A stretch of DNA of 64,000 nucleotides from Erythrophleum ivorense (taxonomy: Eukaryota; Streptophyta; Magnoliopsida; Fabales; Fabaceae), in assembly GCA_026724425.1 (NCBI GenBank), contig JAIUCV010000230.1, forward strand, positions 868,001 to 932,000, in the 5' to 3' direction. The notes beneath the pieces were generated by a model. It made no database searches. It was not told the origin of the DNA and saw nothing but the letters and a program-made list of their open reading frames with translations. The translations under genes and the position numbers were made by a program. Shown here one piece after another: positions 48,415-61,624 of this stretch. Numbering within the stretch: position 1 is the stretch's first letter; each line of letters begins with the position of its first letter.

Positions 48415-51400
48415 CAAATGATCATCAAGATTGATACTAATATTAACACACTCAGTGTCCACAGTGTCATTCGTATCGTCATCATCAAGCAAATCTTCCC
48501 CTTCTTCTTCGTCAGTGGACCCAATCTCATCAGTGTCATCAATAAAATCATCAGCCACACCCTTTGTATTATGCCCACTTGTTTGAGTATGTATGCTTGT
48601 ATAGCTTAGTGTTTCTGGTTCAGCATCATCTCGATGTAAGAGGACTACAAGGTCAATGCCTATGTCATCATTCCAAATTGGATTTAATTAGACTACATCT
48701 TGTTGATATGCCTCATCAAGAAGGAGACCATCATTCTCACTACTTTCTTCACATTCTTCCACCTCTGAAAGGTTAAAGAGGTCACGAGGATTTGTCTTCA
48801 CTACAATTAGCCACTCCATGTCAATGATATCTTTCAGATAGAACACTTGTTTTGCTTGCCTAGCCAAGACAAATGGCTCATTTGTAGCCAATGAATGTCG
48901 AACATTCACGCTTGTAATTCCAAACTTGTCTACCTTGTATCCTCTTCCTAAATGACCCACATCCCACCAATAACACTTAAAGAGATATACTTTCTTATTC
49001 CCAATATATGAAAGCTCATATATGTCCTCTAAGATACCATAATACTCTTTCCCTTCGTCTGAGTCATCCCCTTTCACTAGAACTCCAGTATTGTCAGTTT
49101 TCTTCCCTAAGGCACGATCTTTTGTATGAAATTTAAAACCGTTCACCAAATAAGTAGAAAAACGGTGCACTGTTTTGGCTGGGCCAAGTGCTAGACTGAT
49201 GAGGTCATCATTAGCTTGGCCTTGTGTACGTAACTGTAGAACCTGTATAGATTAACTATACTCTATTATAGTTTATTTGGATAGAAGCTCATAACTCAAA
49301 ATAGACTACTTAACAAAGTAAACTATAAACAAAGGAACCTACTCGTGCACAAAACCATTTGGGAAAGTGTAACAGCCAAGAAAAGAAAAAGAGAAAAGAA
49401 AAGGAAAAGAGAAAGTTGAAAATTTTCGAAATAGCGAGAAATGGAATCGCCATAGCGAGAATTCCCCCTCGCCGTAGCGAATATGCTCCTAGCTATAACA
49501 AGTGCGGCATTCCATACAGAAACCAAGGAGTTGCTCGCCGTAGCGACGCTATAGCGAAGGCAGAGGTTTAGAACAAGCCCGAGCTCACCGTAGCGACGCC
49601 ATAGCAAAGGCAGAGGTCTGGAACAGACACGAGCTCGCCGTAGCGAGGGCAATGGCTCGCTATAGCGAGAGCGGTCCAGAAAAGCGAGAAAAAGAGAATT
49701 TGACTTTTTAAAAGCTTCCAAATCTCTTCTTTCTTCTTCTAACGGACTCAAGCTCACTTTAAGAGAGAGAAAAGGGCGGAGGAGAGAGAGAGAAGCTTAG
49801 GAGAGGAAGGAAGAACAAGAAAGGTAAGGCTTCTCATGGCTTTTCTCTTAGTATGTTGCCCTTCTCCCCTTCCCCTCTCTTCCTACGGTTTAGATAGCAA
49901 AGATGGTTAGGTCTTGAGTTTGGTTCAGAAGAGAGAGAGTGAGAAACCCCTCTTGAGAGAGGTTAGAAGTATGTAGTCTTCTCTTTCTTGCTTTTCCCTC
50001 TTAAGAACATGAGAATTTGAGAAAAGAGAAAGATGATAGCTAATGGATTCTAGTGAGAGAAGGAAACCTAGTTTAAGAAGCTCAATAGAGTTGATAAGAA
50101 GAGATCCCTAGCTTAAGAATCAAGTATCAAGGAACTAATTCCATGCTTTTGTGTGGTTAGGCTCAAGAGAAGCTCCCCCATCTAGAAGTGCTAGTGAAAT
50201 CCACAAGGGAGGAGACAAGTGAAAGAGGAAGTTGTTAATAGCCAATAAGGTAGTTCTCTCCACCTTTTTTCATGCATAATTGTGTGTTTACATTGTCTTA
50301 CTTGTATGTATGTATGATATGAGTTATGAGAAGTGTGTTAGCATGATGATATGTTATGAAGTGAAATGATGATTTATGTGATTTGTTTTGGTTTGCTTGA
50401 GGAATGGAAAAGCCAATAACCCTATAGCCAAGGTGAGGATGAGCCAAACACTTAAGTTGGTTGAGACAAGAGTAAAGAGTCTCCCAAAAGTGAGGTTGAC
50501 TCCCAAAGAGTAAGGGTTGAGTCTAAGAACCTTTTAAGAATGGGTGAGGCAAGTCCAAAAGCCACAAGTGAGTGGGTAAGGCTAATCCATGTACTTGACA
50601 AGCTTCTAAATGTTATGTATGGCCTACTCACATGTTGAGAATGTCTTTCTTTTACGCATGGCCAATTCACATGTTTCAAATGCTTTTAGTATGATTTCAT
50701 ATGCTAACATGCCATACATGCACCATGAGACTTGTTTGCATGCTATATATGTATGATTGAATGAGAGATGAACTATTGAGATTCTCCGAATCTCACCCTC
50801 CCTCTCCACCATCCAACCATGCCAGGTGGACCAAGTGAGGCTAGAGATGGGAACCACCACCAAGCATGAGGCTAGAGCAGCTAAGGGAGAATTGTAAAAA
50901 GGGACTTTTTGTAATATGGTGTATATGAGAGTTGTAAATGTAAATTGATAATGTTTATGATGTATCCCCTAAGAGTATTTGTAAGATAATGTATGTATGA
51001 ATGATGAATGTATGAGAATGAAGTCTGTGATGAATGAAGAGACATGTTTTAATGAGAAATGCTCAATGTTAGCATAGGCCATATGGGTGCATAAGTGGGC
51101 ATGGGGTAGTGAGTTTCTCCAATCTAAGTTACTAGACACTTGAGACATGATTGAGGGCCCCTAGAGATGCTTTCTCATGTGCTCAAGGAGTCATAGAAGT
51201 AGAAAAACCAAGATTGGACCCTATGAACCCCACTTTTGGCCAAGAAAAGGCCTTCTTGCACATGATGTCATAGATTAGCCATATGACCTCTTCTTGTTTT
51301 GAAATTTGACATGTAACTAGATTATGCTTAGAGATTTCTGGGAAGCTAGAGTTCATATCATTTAGAGGTCTATAGCATTTTCTATGATTTTTCAAAGTTG

Positions 51401-54400
51401 ACATCAGAAATTCGGATTTCAGAAAACACTGTTCATTTGGTCAGTTTAGAAATCGTGTCATCCGAGGGGAAAATGTAGTCCAATGGCTACGAAATTTTAT
51501 ACACAGAAACTAGATGGTCACAGTGACTTGTAGGAACTAGAAGAACCTCATTTAGAGGTCTAGAGAGGAAGATATGCAATTTCGAAGTTCCTGCCCAGAA
51601 TCAGACACCCAACCAGACCCGAAGTACTGTTTCATCTATTTCCGGGAATTTGGCTTGGTGAACTGATCTGGAGATATTTTTCCTACCTAGCTAATATCCA
51701 CATATTTCCATAGATATATTATTTTCAAGCATTGGATTTTTGTGGAATTATTTAGACATTTTCAAAGTCCATATCAGTAAACTGTGACAGCAAAGGGGTC
51801 CCCTCTGACCAGTGAACGATTTTGATGTCAAACGCAGAATATGTGAGATACTGAGACTTCTATGTATTTTTAACATGTAGTAGATGTCTCAAGCTTTCTA
51901 GAATGACCGAGATTATGCAGTTACGATTTTTCTACATTTAGATATGAATTTTCAAACTTAGCCTAGAAATAAAGCAAAATCTGCCAAGAACGAAAATGCA
52001 TGTCTCATATCCCTTTTTGCTTTCCATGAGTTTAAAGCATATTATTAGGATTGAAATAAGTCTCAATAGTGTAATTGAGCATGAGGATGAATAGAGAGAG
52101 CTCATCCGATCCATGTGACTCTAAAGTAAGTTTCTACCCATTCATAATGCCATAGAGAAGAAGCACCAAGGTAGAGTAAATTATCTCCCTTGTGAGTTTA
52201 ACATGTGCATATGAGTATGTGGGCATGATGGGTATGAGCTAGAAGTTAAGGTGTTACAGAAAGTCCTCAATAGTTGAAGTTTGAGTGTTAATCTCCAATT
52301 GATACTCCCTACATTATAGTAGTGATAGTTAAGAAATATTTGTTAACTAATTGTTGTCATAGAGATTGGCACAGAAGTGATAACTTACTCCATGAATGGC
52401 AAAACATCTGCACAATTTTGTAGTACATACATACAAGCTTGATGGAATTGTATCTTAAGCAAAATAATAGACTCATAACGCCCTCTTGCCCTCCCAATTT
52501 GGTTGAAGATGGACTTGTCACCATTATCCATGGGTCCATCATCATTTCTAGGAGGCTGATTAAATTTGGTTGGCATATTCTTTAAATAACGAGAGCAAAA
52601 GGTAAGGCATTCGTCTGCTAAATAACCTTCTGCAATTGAACCTTCTGGACGAGACTTGTTACAAACATAAGATTTGAGCGTGCGTAAATACCTACATAAA
52701 AAGCAGATGGTGGAGAAGAGAAATAATTTGCAAGATTTGAGAGATAAAATAAAATATATATTAAAACATAATACCTCTCAATAGGGTACATCCATCGGTA
52801 TTGCACAGGTCCACCAAGCATTGCCTCTATTGGCAAGTGAATTGGCAAGTGAACTATAACATCAAAGAAAGCCGGTGGAAATACCATTTCCAATTTGCAT
52901 AATATGAGTGCAATTTGAGTCTCAAGTTATTTTAAATCCTTAATTTTTAGGCACTTAGAACATAAATTTTTGAAAAATTAACCTAGCTCTATTATCGGCT
53001 CGGACACTTCCTTAGGCAACAAACTGCGTATTGCAATTGAAAATATATCTTGTAACAATACGTGGTGGTCATGGCATTTCAATCCAAATAATTTTCGATC
53101 ACGGACATGTACACACCTTAAAATATTTGATGAGAAGGCATCTGGAACCTTTAAATTAGCCAAAAAGTTGCACACTTTTAATTTCTCATGTGGAGACAAG
53201 GCATAGCAAGCTGCAGGCATTAATACTCTATTCCCATCCTCGATTGGATGCAACTGTTGTCTGATTCCTAAATCCACCAAGTCATATCGACTCTTTAATG
53301 TGTCCTTGGTTCTCCCCGCAACCCCCATCACTGTTGAAACAAGGTTTTCAGACACATTTCGTTCTATATGCATGACATCTAGGTTGTGTTGAAGTAGGAG
53401 GGTTTTCCAGTATGGTAATTGGAAAAAAAAAACTCTTCTTCCTCCAATTATAAGCATTGGTTGGGCGATCATGCTTTCTTTTTTATCCTTTCCCAAAGGT
53501 TACATTACCTAATGCTTGTACTTGCCTTAGTGCTTCAACTCCGGATAAAGGTATAGGTGCTCTTGCAGTTTGAACCTTCCCATCAAATGCCCTTCTATTT
53601 CGCCGCCAAGGATGAGTAATAGGTAAGAAGCATCGATGGCCCATAAAGCATACCTTGCTACGTAAAGAAACTGAATGTGTGTCCTTATGACAACAAAGGC
53701 ATGCTAACTTTCCTTTTGTTGACCACCCTGAAAGGTTTCCATATGCCGAGAAGTCATTTATTGTCCATAATACAGTTGCTCGCATCCTAAAATTGGATTG
53801 TGAGTGGGCATCATATGTTTCCACCCCTTCCTCCCACAAATGTTATAGCTCGTCAATCATTGGCTGTAGATATACATCTATTTCATCACCTGGACATTTA
53901 GGGCCTGGAATTAGGAGTGTCCTCATAAAGTATGGTTGTTTCATGCAATGCCAAGGTGGTAAATTATAAGGAACCAACACCACTGGCCATATACTATGTG
54001 CAGCACTCATATTGCCATAGGGTTGGAACCCATCATTTGCTAGGCCAAAGCGAACATTTCTAAGGTCCCTAGAGAAGTCAGGATGTTCCTCATCAAAGGT
54101 CTTCCATGCAATGGAATCAGATGGATGTCTTAACAAACCATCATCTTTTCATGCATCCTTATGCCACCTCATCTCTTTAGCTATGTTACAAGCCATATAT
54201 AGCCTTTGTAGCCTAAGTGTTATAGGAAAATGGTGTAACACTTTGTGTGGGACTTTCTTGCCTCTATGCCCATCTGACTTCCATCTGGATAGGTTGCATC
54301 TAGGACATCTTTGGGCATCAACGTGCTCCTTCCAATATAAAATGCAATCATTTTCATATGCATCAATCTTGGTATAGTCTAATCCAAGCTCTCGAATAAC

Positions 54401-54997
54401 CTTCTTCATTTCATAATAAGAGTTTGGTACTAGTGCTCTTTCTGGAAGCACATCCTTGAATAAGCTAAGCAAGGCATCCATAGACTTGTTACTCCAATGG
54501 TTGAGACATTTCAAGTGAAGTAACCTTACAATGAAAGACAACTTGGAAGCTTTTTTGCAACCTGGATACAGATTAGTCTTAACATCCTCCAATAGCTCGA
54601 AAAAATTCCTAGCTTGCATATTTGGTAGGTCATTATATTCAGAGCCATATGTCCCCGCCTCTCTTTCTGTATGCCCATATGCATTGTTTATCATCTCAAT
54701 AATGTCATCATTATCTTCTTGCACACCTTGATCAACCTCCTGCGGGTGACTTTGGGCATGATGACGAAGTTCTCCATGTGAATCCCACACTTGTTAACTC
54801 TCACAAAAACCCTTTTTGAATAGATCTTCCCTTACTCTATGTCTTAGCTTGAACTCTGTGTTCCTGCACGCTTTGCATGGACAACGAATCATATCACTAA
54901 CCCCTGATTGATTAAATGCCCATTGGAGAAAACTATCCACTCCTCGTATATATCTTGGATCAGCTCTGTTCCTGATCATTATCCAACTTTTATCCAT
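48415..54997 (-). pseudogene. TNP2-like transposase of CACTA element 3, stops plus LTR insertion
   Basis: ATG at 54997-54995 (MDKSWIM). Exon 1 runs to 52775, exon 2 is 52691-52389, exon 3 starts at 52308 and is cut by the solo LTR, resuming to about 49343, and exon 4 starts at 49242. The order CPC-x2-C, HWSNKS, LSLFKD, CPRC, NDGFQPYG, HNLDVMHIERNV, LPIHLP, RWMYPIER is that of the TNP2/DUF4218/DUF4216 family. Breaks: TAA at 54794-54796, TGA at 54149-54151, TAA at 53843-53845, a frameshift near 53483-53496, TAA at 52978-52980 and near 52930, TAA at 48688-48690, and the 2.9 kb insertion. The acidic C-terminus is visible near 48430-48560; the frame stays open beyond it to about 48100, without homology. 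Not functional. Confidence 0.88.
49368..52258 (+). mobile_element. Solo LTR (Ty3/gypsy, Tekay-like) in the element 3 transposase
   Basis: Begins TGTAACAGCC and ends AAGGTGTTACA, the inverted TGTAACA/TGTTACA ends of Tekay-type LTRs. It is flanked by an exact five-base duplication GAAAG (49363-49367 and 52259-52263). Joining the flanks restores a continuous exon reading into WF before a GT splice donor. There is no internal coding region, so the element was reduced to one LTR of 2891 bases by recombination. Near its start (49448-49670) it carries GCTCGCCGTAGCGACG-type direct repeats spaced about 50 bases apart, GC-rich against an AT-rich background. Confidence 0.92.
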
Positions 54998-54999
54998 CC

Positions 55000-55860
55000 C
55001 TATTCTCTTTCTCTATTTCCTACATTAGGTAACATAGGTAATAAAATTTCAGCAATAAGAACCATATCGTAATCAAGCCACACCTTCAGTTTCTCTTATA
55101 GTTGCAAGGAACAAACCACATTATGAATAAGAAATTGTAATTCAATCAGAACCAAGTTTCATTTTTCACACCTAAAAATTTGAAACAACAATCAAAATTC
55201 AACTATCCACTATGATAAGTACCATATTATCCAACCAACGAACAAGCTAAGAATGCTTCTTGAATGTTCATGTCACCCATTGTACGTACGCATGCATGCA
55301 GTTTTAAGACTTGAATTGCATATTCCCTCCTCTCCAATGTCTTAATATGCTAGGTGGAGCTAATGAGCAAGGAAATGGAAGCCAACAAATGGGAAGATGA
55401 AAGTTTGACAACAATATGTGTAGTTTTGTCCATTTTGTACCTATATGGGTGGCATGTGATGTAACCTTATGTGGGAAATGTTTTGTAATTAGTTGAACAT
55501 GTGAAAATATCCAAATATTTGATGTATGCATGGAACTCGATGGCCATATATCCAAATATATGAATGGAAGTGTAGACTTTGAACATTTGATGGCCATATA
55601 TGGTGTATGTATTCTTGTGGGAGTTAGAGATTTTGATTTCTAGATTTATGCTCCTTTGAGACATGTTTAGTGCATTTCCACATGCTCATGTGGTCACAGA
55701 TGCAATTAGATGGTCCACGAAACGCGAAATAAGAAATTTTCCTGTTGCACACTTTGAATTCAAGTAAATTTTAATAGAGCTTTACCATGTAGTCTTGCTT
55801 TGAACTATGTCAAATGGTTATGAATGAGTAAGATAAGCTAGATAATAAAGGTTGATACAA
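55000..55860. other. Non-coding DNA upstream of the element 3 transposase
   Basis: No gene. Contains two copies of a GATGGCCATATATCCAAATAT-like phrase near 55535 and 55590. It probably belongs to the 5' region or 5' intron of the transposase gene. Confidence 0.4.
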
Positions 55861-58740
55861 TGGTTGAAGTTCTGGTAGAAAGTAAAGTTCAATTAATTCA
55901 GCTAATCCCTAAGTCCTTAAATGATAAATGCTAGTTTATGGAGGTAGATAGGAAATTAAATGTCAATAAAATCAAGTAATCGAGATAGAGATGAATATTT
56001 AAGCGTTTGGATCAAAAGTAATTGGAGTCTCGACCAAAACTATTGAGTCAGGGCTAGAGTTCAAACAGAATTGAAGAGCGCCGCGGCACAATGCTTACAG
56101 AACGAAGTTGCGCCACGACGTGGGTATTTTAAGCCGCGGCGAGAATCGTGATTTGGCATATGTCAGTTCCAGTAGGGGAGTTGCGCCGCGACGTGGGTAT
56201 TTTAAGCCGCGACGAGAATCTTGCTTTGGCATATGCTAGTTCCAGTAGAGAATAACGCTGTGGCGTGGTCATCTCATGCCGCGGCGCAAGTTTAATATTT
56301 TTGTTCGAGAGTTACAGAATCAAACTATGCCGCGGTGAGGAGTATTCAAGCCGCGGCGCAAATTTGATATTTTTATTCGAGAGTTACAGAATCAAACTAC
56401 ATTGCGGCGAGGAGTATTCAAGCTGTGGCGTAGTCCTATCATAATGCATTTAGTTGTGTCAGTACCTATTTGAGCCGCGGCGGAGATCTTCTAAGCCACG
56501 GCCTAAATTCTTAAACTTTTAAACTTTTAAAAGTCATAACTTTAAGCACGGTAGTCCGTTTAAAGTGATTTTTTTTTTGAATTTGGATATTTTTTCGAGA
56601 TCTATGCAATAGCGAACCGCCAAAGGCAGTTCGATCACTTATTTTTTCCAAAAAAGTATGTTTTGGCCTTCAATTTTGAGATTCTTGTTTTAATTTCTTC
56701 TCAAAAGAGCATATTCTGATTCAAAAATGTAGAAGTTTATAACTTGAGCAAGGGATCTCTAAATTTTGTAAACTTTGGCTTAATTAAAGCTCCATATGTC
56801 TATTTTATGTTGTGAAGATTTCAGCCCAATCCTACATCTTTTGTTCCTAAAAAATTGCATGACAATAGAATTGGTCAGGGTCATAAATTCTACAGATTCA
56901 CCTGATTCATTTTTTGCTGTCATGAATTTTGAAAATTTAGAAAATATTCCATATAAATCTAAAAATTACCATCTTAAGCTTGAATTAAACCTCCAAATAT
57001 CCTCTTCCTATTTGCCAAGTGTTAGACCTAGACTCAACCATTTGATCCTGCAAATGCATCCCTTTCCAAACCTACCTATTTAGGTTCTGAATTTGACACT
57101 AAAGAGTATATATGTGCAAATAATGGCCTTACACCATTCCATTAACTACCCTAACACTTCTAACAAGTTTCAACTCATATTTCAAGACTACTTGAACTTC
57201 CCAAACTCCCAAAAAATCTCTAGATCAAAATATGACTACCTAAATTCCTTATACTACATACAAGTTACCATGCTACTTAGAGCTTTAGAGAGCCCATAAC
57301 CTACCATCATACATTCAAATTAGTAATATTAAGAGTCCAAAATAATATCACAAGAACCACAAAACACTAATCAAAATAATTGCATTTATGTCATACCAAA
57401 TACATCAAAGTATTAAATTTTTTCTCAAATCTTCCTTCATTGCCATAGGTATATATTTCAAATTAGCCAGGGAAGTTACATGTCAGATATGCATTTTACA
57501 AAAGAAACTACATATATCACTATAACACCTAGCTTTACTTGCTACTAGCTTTCATGGTCTTCTCCTCATTGGAAGAGCTAAGATAGAAGAGGGGACAAGA
57601 TATGTAGTGTTTGATATAATATAATAACATAACCATGCAATATAGAATGCAATGTCTAATAATAATGATGCAAATAGGCTTGGGCATAATGTAGAGAGAC
57701 ATCACAATCACTTGAGTCATTTCACATGCCATACACAACAAGGTTCCAACAAGGTTACCTCTGTAACTCCAATAAGGTTCCAACAAGGTGTCCAATAATC
57801 AGTCCAAGAAAACTTAACCTATTGAACAAGAGAAAATTCAACATCACAATCAGTTTCATTTTTTGAAATTCTTTTCATATAAACTACCCTACTATATTTC
57901 CATCCCAACTAAACTATTTAAAGCTCTTAATCCCAAATATCCTCCATCCTCCATAAAATTCGCATATGTGTTTGTCTTAATAAACTCATGCTAAATTGCT
58001 ACATTGGGGCTCATCTTTATTAAAAATCATCATTTAAGATCTACCCAAGCTTAAAGAAGCATTATGTAACCATTAAAGTATCAAGATTGAATTTAAGGTT
58101 CCAAATTCGCATCCATGGTTGCCCTCCCTAAGAAAACCATAAAAATCATCATATTTTTTCTCATTCTCATTAAAAATTATTAATTAAGGCTTACCCAAAT
58201 CAGAAGGAACCATTACAAGGCATGGAACTGGAATATTAAATCAAAAATCTGAATTTACAAAACCTAGAGTTTATACTTCCTCATAAATCAAAAACTAGGG
58301 CATTTATGGATGAAAAAGCATTTTAGAGGCTTACCCAACTAAAATCAAGCTTACAATGACAAGAGATTCAATCTTTGCTCAGCCTTCGTTCTTCTTCTCC
58401 TTCCTTCGTTCTTCTTCTCCGTCTTTTGCTCAGCTTTCATTCTTCATCTCCCTCATTTGCTCAATCTCTTTTGGTTGCTCTGCTTCAGACGTTGGGGCTT
58501 AGGGCTGGAGTTGCTGTTGCTCAGCTTTCATTCTTCATCTCCCTCATTTGCTCAGTCTCTTTTGGTTGCTCTGCTTCAGAAGTTAGGGCTGGGGCTAGAG
58601 CTGGAGCTGGAGCTGCTGCTGCTGCAACGTGGAGGGAGGGAATTAAAATGAGTGTTTGAAGGGAATAGAAAGAAGCTAATAAAAACTGATGCAATGTGGA
58701 GGGAGGGAATTAAAACTTAACTAAAAAAACTTTAATATTT
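55860..58740 (-). mobile_element. Older LTR-like sequence in element 3, approximate limits
   Basis: Carries GC-rich motifs GCCGCGGCG in repeated segments (GTTGCGCCGCGACGTGGGTA and TTTTAAGCCGCGGCGAGAAT-like phrases at 56080-56500), like the CGCAGCGAA motifs of the solo LTR at 20977. A GA-rich stretch on the - strand lies at 58370-58650. Part of it recurs at 38865-39780. Length and composition fit a - strand Tekay-type LTR, but terminal TGTAACA sequences and a target duplication are no longer visible. Confidence 0.55.
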
Positions 58741-61210
58741 GCTATTTTGTGATGGTTTTATTTATAGTTTTTTTAATTAATGAGTAAATAATAATTCATA
58801 AAATTAAATAAAAAAATTAAAATTTTTAAAAATCAAATAGACTGTAATTATTTATCTAAAAATTATTTATAGTTTTATTTTTTAATTAATGATTTATTTT
58901 GTATGTTTGATTAATTTTTATATAATGCTAAAATCTAGATTTTGAATTTGAGATAAGAAGTATATAAGTAGATATATATATATATATATATATAAACCTG
59001 GAGAAGAGAATCTAAATTTGAAGATTAAATAAAAAGAGAGGAATGATTGAATGATTGAATGAATAAATAATGAAGTTTCAAATTTAACAGAAGAAACACA
59101 TAACTATGCAAATCCTTTTTTTTCCTTTGATTTTTAAATTTAATTTTTAATCTTAAAAATTTATTAAAACTCTATATAATTTTTAATCTTGAACAATTAA
59201 TTAAAATTTTAGCATACAATAATAATTTATGAATAAACTCTGTATCTGTAACAAATTTTAATGAATAAACCTTTTTTATTTCACAAACAAGTGCTATTAT
59301 AAATATTTTAGGGGATAAACCCTTGTATAGTGTTGTTACATTTGACATTATCTATTTCATTTATTTTGTATATTTGATCAGTGATCATATAATGTTAAAA
59401 AGAAGGAAATAAAATAGAGATAACATTTTGAATTTACATAAGTAGATACAATTTTAGTGTCAATTTTGATTGACACATAATGAGCAAACGAGTACTGGAA
59501 TTTTGAATATATTTGCTTTCAAACATTCCCACTTTATCCTACTTTTTCATTTCTTTTTCATTTATTAATGTATTTCATTGTTTTTTCAACCCATTCCATT
59601 CAAGATACTAAAATTTTTCTATTCATTCAATCGCTTCCATGTTCATTTTCTTTTTTAAGATAAATTATTTTCTTTTGTCTTTAAAATTTTATTAAATTTT
59701 AAATTTAATATGTATGATTTTAATTTTTTTTGTCTTGAATATGTATGATTTACATATTCAAGACAATCATAAAAATTAAAATAATATATAATTTTACATA
59801 AATAATAAAGTAAAATTAACTCAATATATAATTTGCAAAACAATCATATTAAATTATTAATACAAATTTGATAACAAAGATTAAATAATAAAAATTAATT
59901 CAAGCTTCTTACAAAAGTATAAAGATTACAAGAATAATTTTATTTTACCTTTATAATTTTAAAGGTGCATTCCATCTCTGTTGACTATAGTTTTCTTTTG
60001 ATATGAAAAAAAAGAAGTTTAAATTGTGGTTTAATAATATATTACACAAATAAATGGCAACTACCCCTCTCACTTTGTGGGTGAACTATGCATTTTAATT
60101 AATAATTCCAAATAAATAGAAAAATATCTTTCTCACTTGACAACATCTTTTCATTTTACTCCCCCCTCCTCAATTGCTTTGCCTTTTATTACCGAGGTGA
60201 TTATTATAAACTCAACTATATTATGATTATTATGCGTTTATTATGTGTTTTAAAGTGACAACACGAGGTGATTATTATAAACTCAACTATATTATGAGTA
60301 CTAATTGGGCTACAAATTACATTAATGTGTATTTTTAAAATAAAATACTAAAAAAAAGCCTACTTCAAAAATATGAGTATCATCTGTTACTAAGCAGGCT
60401 ATAGCTGATCATTATTATAATCCTCAACAACATCTTCATCGATGATCTCTAATGTAGGTGAATTTGAAGATTTGAATAGGAATAACCTCCATCCACAAAC
60501 TCAGTCAGGTCTCTAATTGCCTTAAACATTCTCACAAATTTGACACTAACACTTGTCGCTAAATCTAGAGTTGAAATGACTAAATGCACTTGGAAGTGGA
60601 ACAATTTTCTCTCCTGCCCTGCTGCTATGCTTGAGTTGATGTGAGATTTAGAAATATGGGAAGGATATTTTTCATATATTTGAATAATATTTTAATAGTT
60701 ATCTATTTCATGCATGATCTTCTTTTTTATTACACAGTAGAATAGAAATTGGAAAGGTGAGGAAAATGATTAATTATGTATTATTTTTATAACACTCTTT
60801 TTAAAAAAATGATATATATATAATTCTGAAGAGACTTTATCATACATTATTAAATTATAAACAATTAACTCTTAAATGTGTAATGTTTTTAAAACCAAAC
60901 TAATCATTCGATTAGTAAAAACAATAATTTAAGGTTCATTTGTCTCAATGTAATGAAGTGTTATTGCACCTATATATAAAAATATTTTTTTAATTTATTT
61001 GTATGTAAAAATATTTTTTTTATTTTTTTTTAAATTTATAAAAAGATTACTTCAAGTTATTTGTATATAAAATGTATATAAAATTTAATTAATATTAGTA
61101 ACATTAAACATTTTATTTTCTTTGATAAAGTTATATTTATAAGTATAATTTATTTTTTAGATGTATTTATCTATTTTTAAAAAAACTCTAAGTTCAAATT
61201 AATAAAAATT
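58741..61210. other. AT-rich interior of element 3, no gene
   Basis: Very AT-rich with a TA microsatellite near 58972-58994 and an ACACGAGGTGATTATTATAAACTCAACTATA repeat (in part at 60195 and again at 60261). No coding features. It lies between the LTR-like sequence and the right subterminal array. Confidence 0.45.
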
Positions 61211-61214
61211 TTGT

Positions 61215-61624
61215 ATTAAAACTTTTAGTGGCGACTAAAATAGTTGTCACTAAAAGTTACTTTAAAAAAAATTAACAAAATTTTTAAAATTTTTACAAAT
61301 GATGCAAAACTTTTAGTGACAACATCAATTTGTTGTCACTAAAAGTGACCTTTAGTGACAAAATCGTTACTAAATGTGATTTTTTAGTGGCGATAGTATT
61401 GATGTCGTCACTAAAAGTATTTAGCGGTGATTTTTTATTGCTACTAAATAGTTTTAGTGGCAATTTTTTTGTCGTTACTAAAATTTTTATCGAAATTAAA
61501 AATAGTATTTTAACGACAACTTTTAGCGACAACTTAATAAAGTTGCAACTAAAAATATTTTTTTGTGACAACTTTTTATAGTCGCCGCTAAAAGCCGTTA
61601 CTAAAAATCTACTTTTTTGTAGTG
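61215..61624. repeat. Right subterminal repeats and terminal repeat of element 3
   Basis: TTTTAGTGGCGACTAAAATAG, GTCACTAAAAGT and GTCGCCGCTAAAAG motifs in both orientations end in the terminal repeat at 61624. The array is about 0.4 kb, shorter than the left one. Open frames here are repeat artefacts. Confidence 0.85.

Larger units (their letters stand above)
45245..61624 (-). mobile_element. CACTA element 3, complete, 16.4 kb, with nested insertions
   Basis: The left end CACTACAAAAAAAATTAA (45245) pairs with the right end ACTTTTTTGTAGTG (to 61624). The target duplication TTA is exact (45242-45244 and 61625-61627). Subterminal repeats have the same GGCGAC/AGTGACGAC type as element 2. Genes on the - strand are TNP2-like (right) and TNPA-like (left). 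A solo LTR sits within the transposase and an older LTR-like sequence lies upstream. It is a relative of element 2. Confidence 0.93.

Noticed and set aside
58375..58659. 94-codon Leu/Ser/Ala-rich open frame
   Set aside because: Low-complexity CT-rich stretch that aligns with LTR sequence; two overlapping frames are open, as expected from composition and local duplication.
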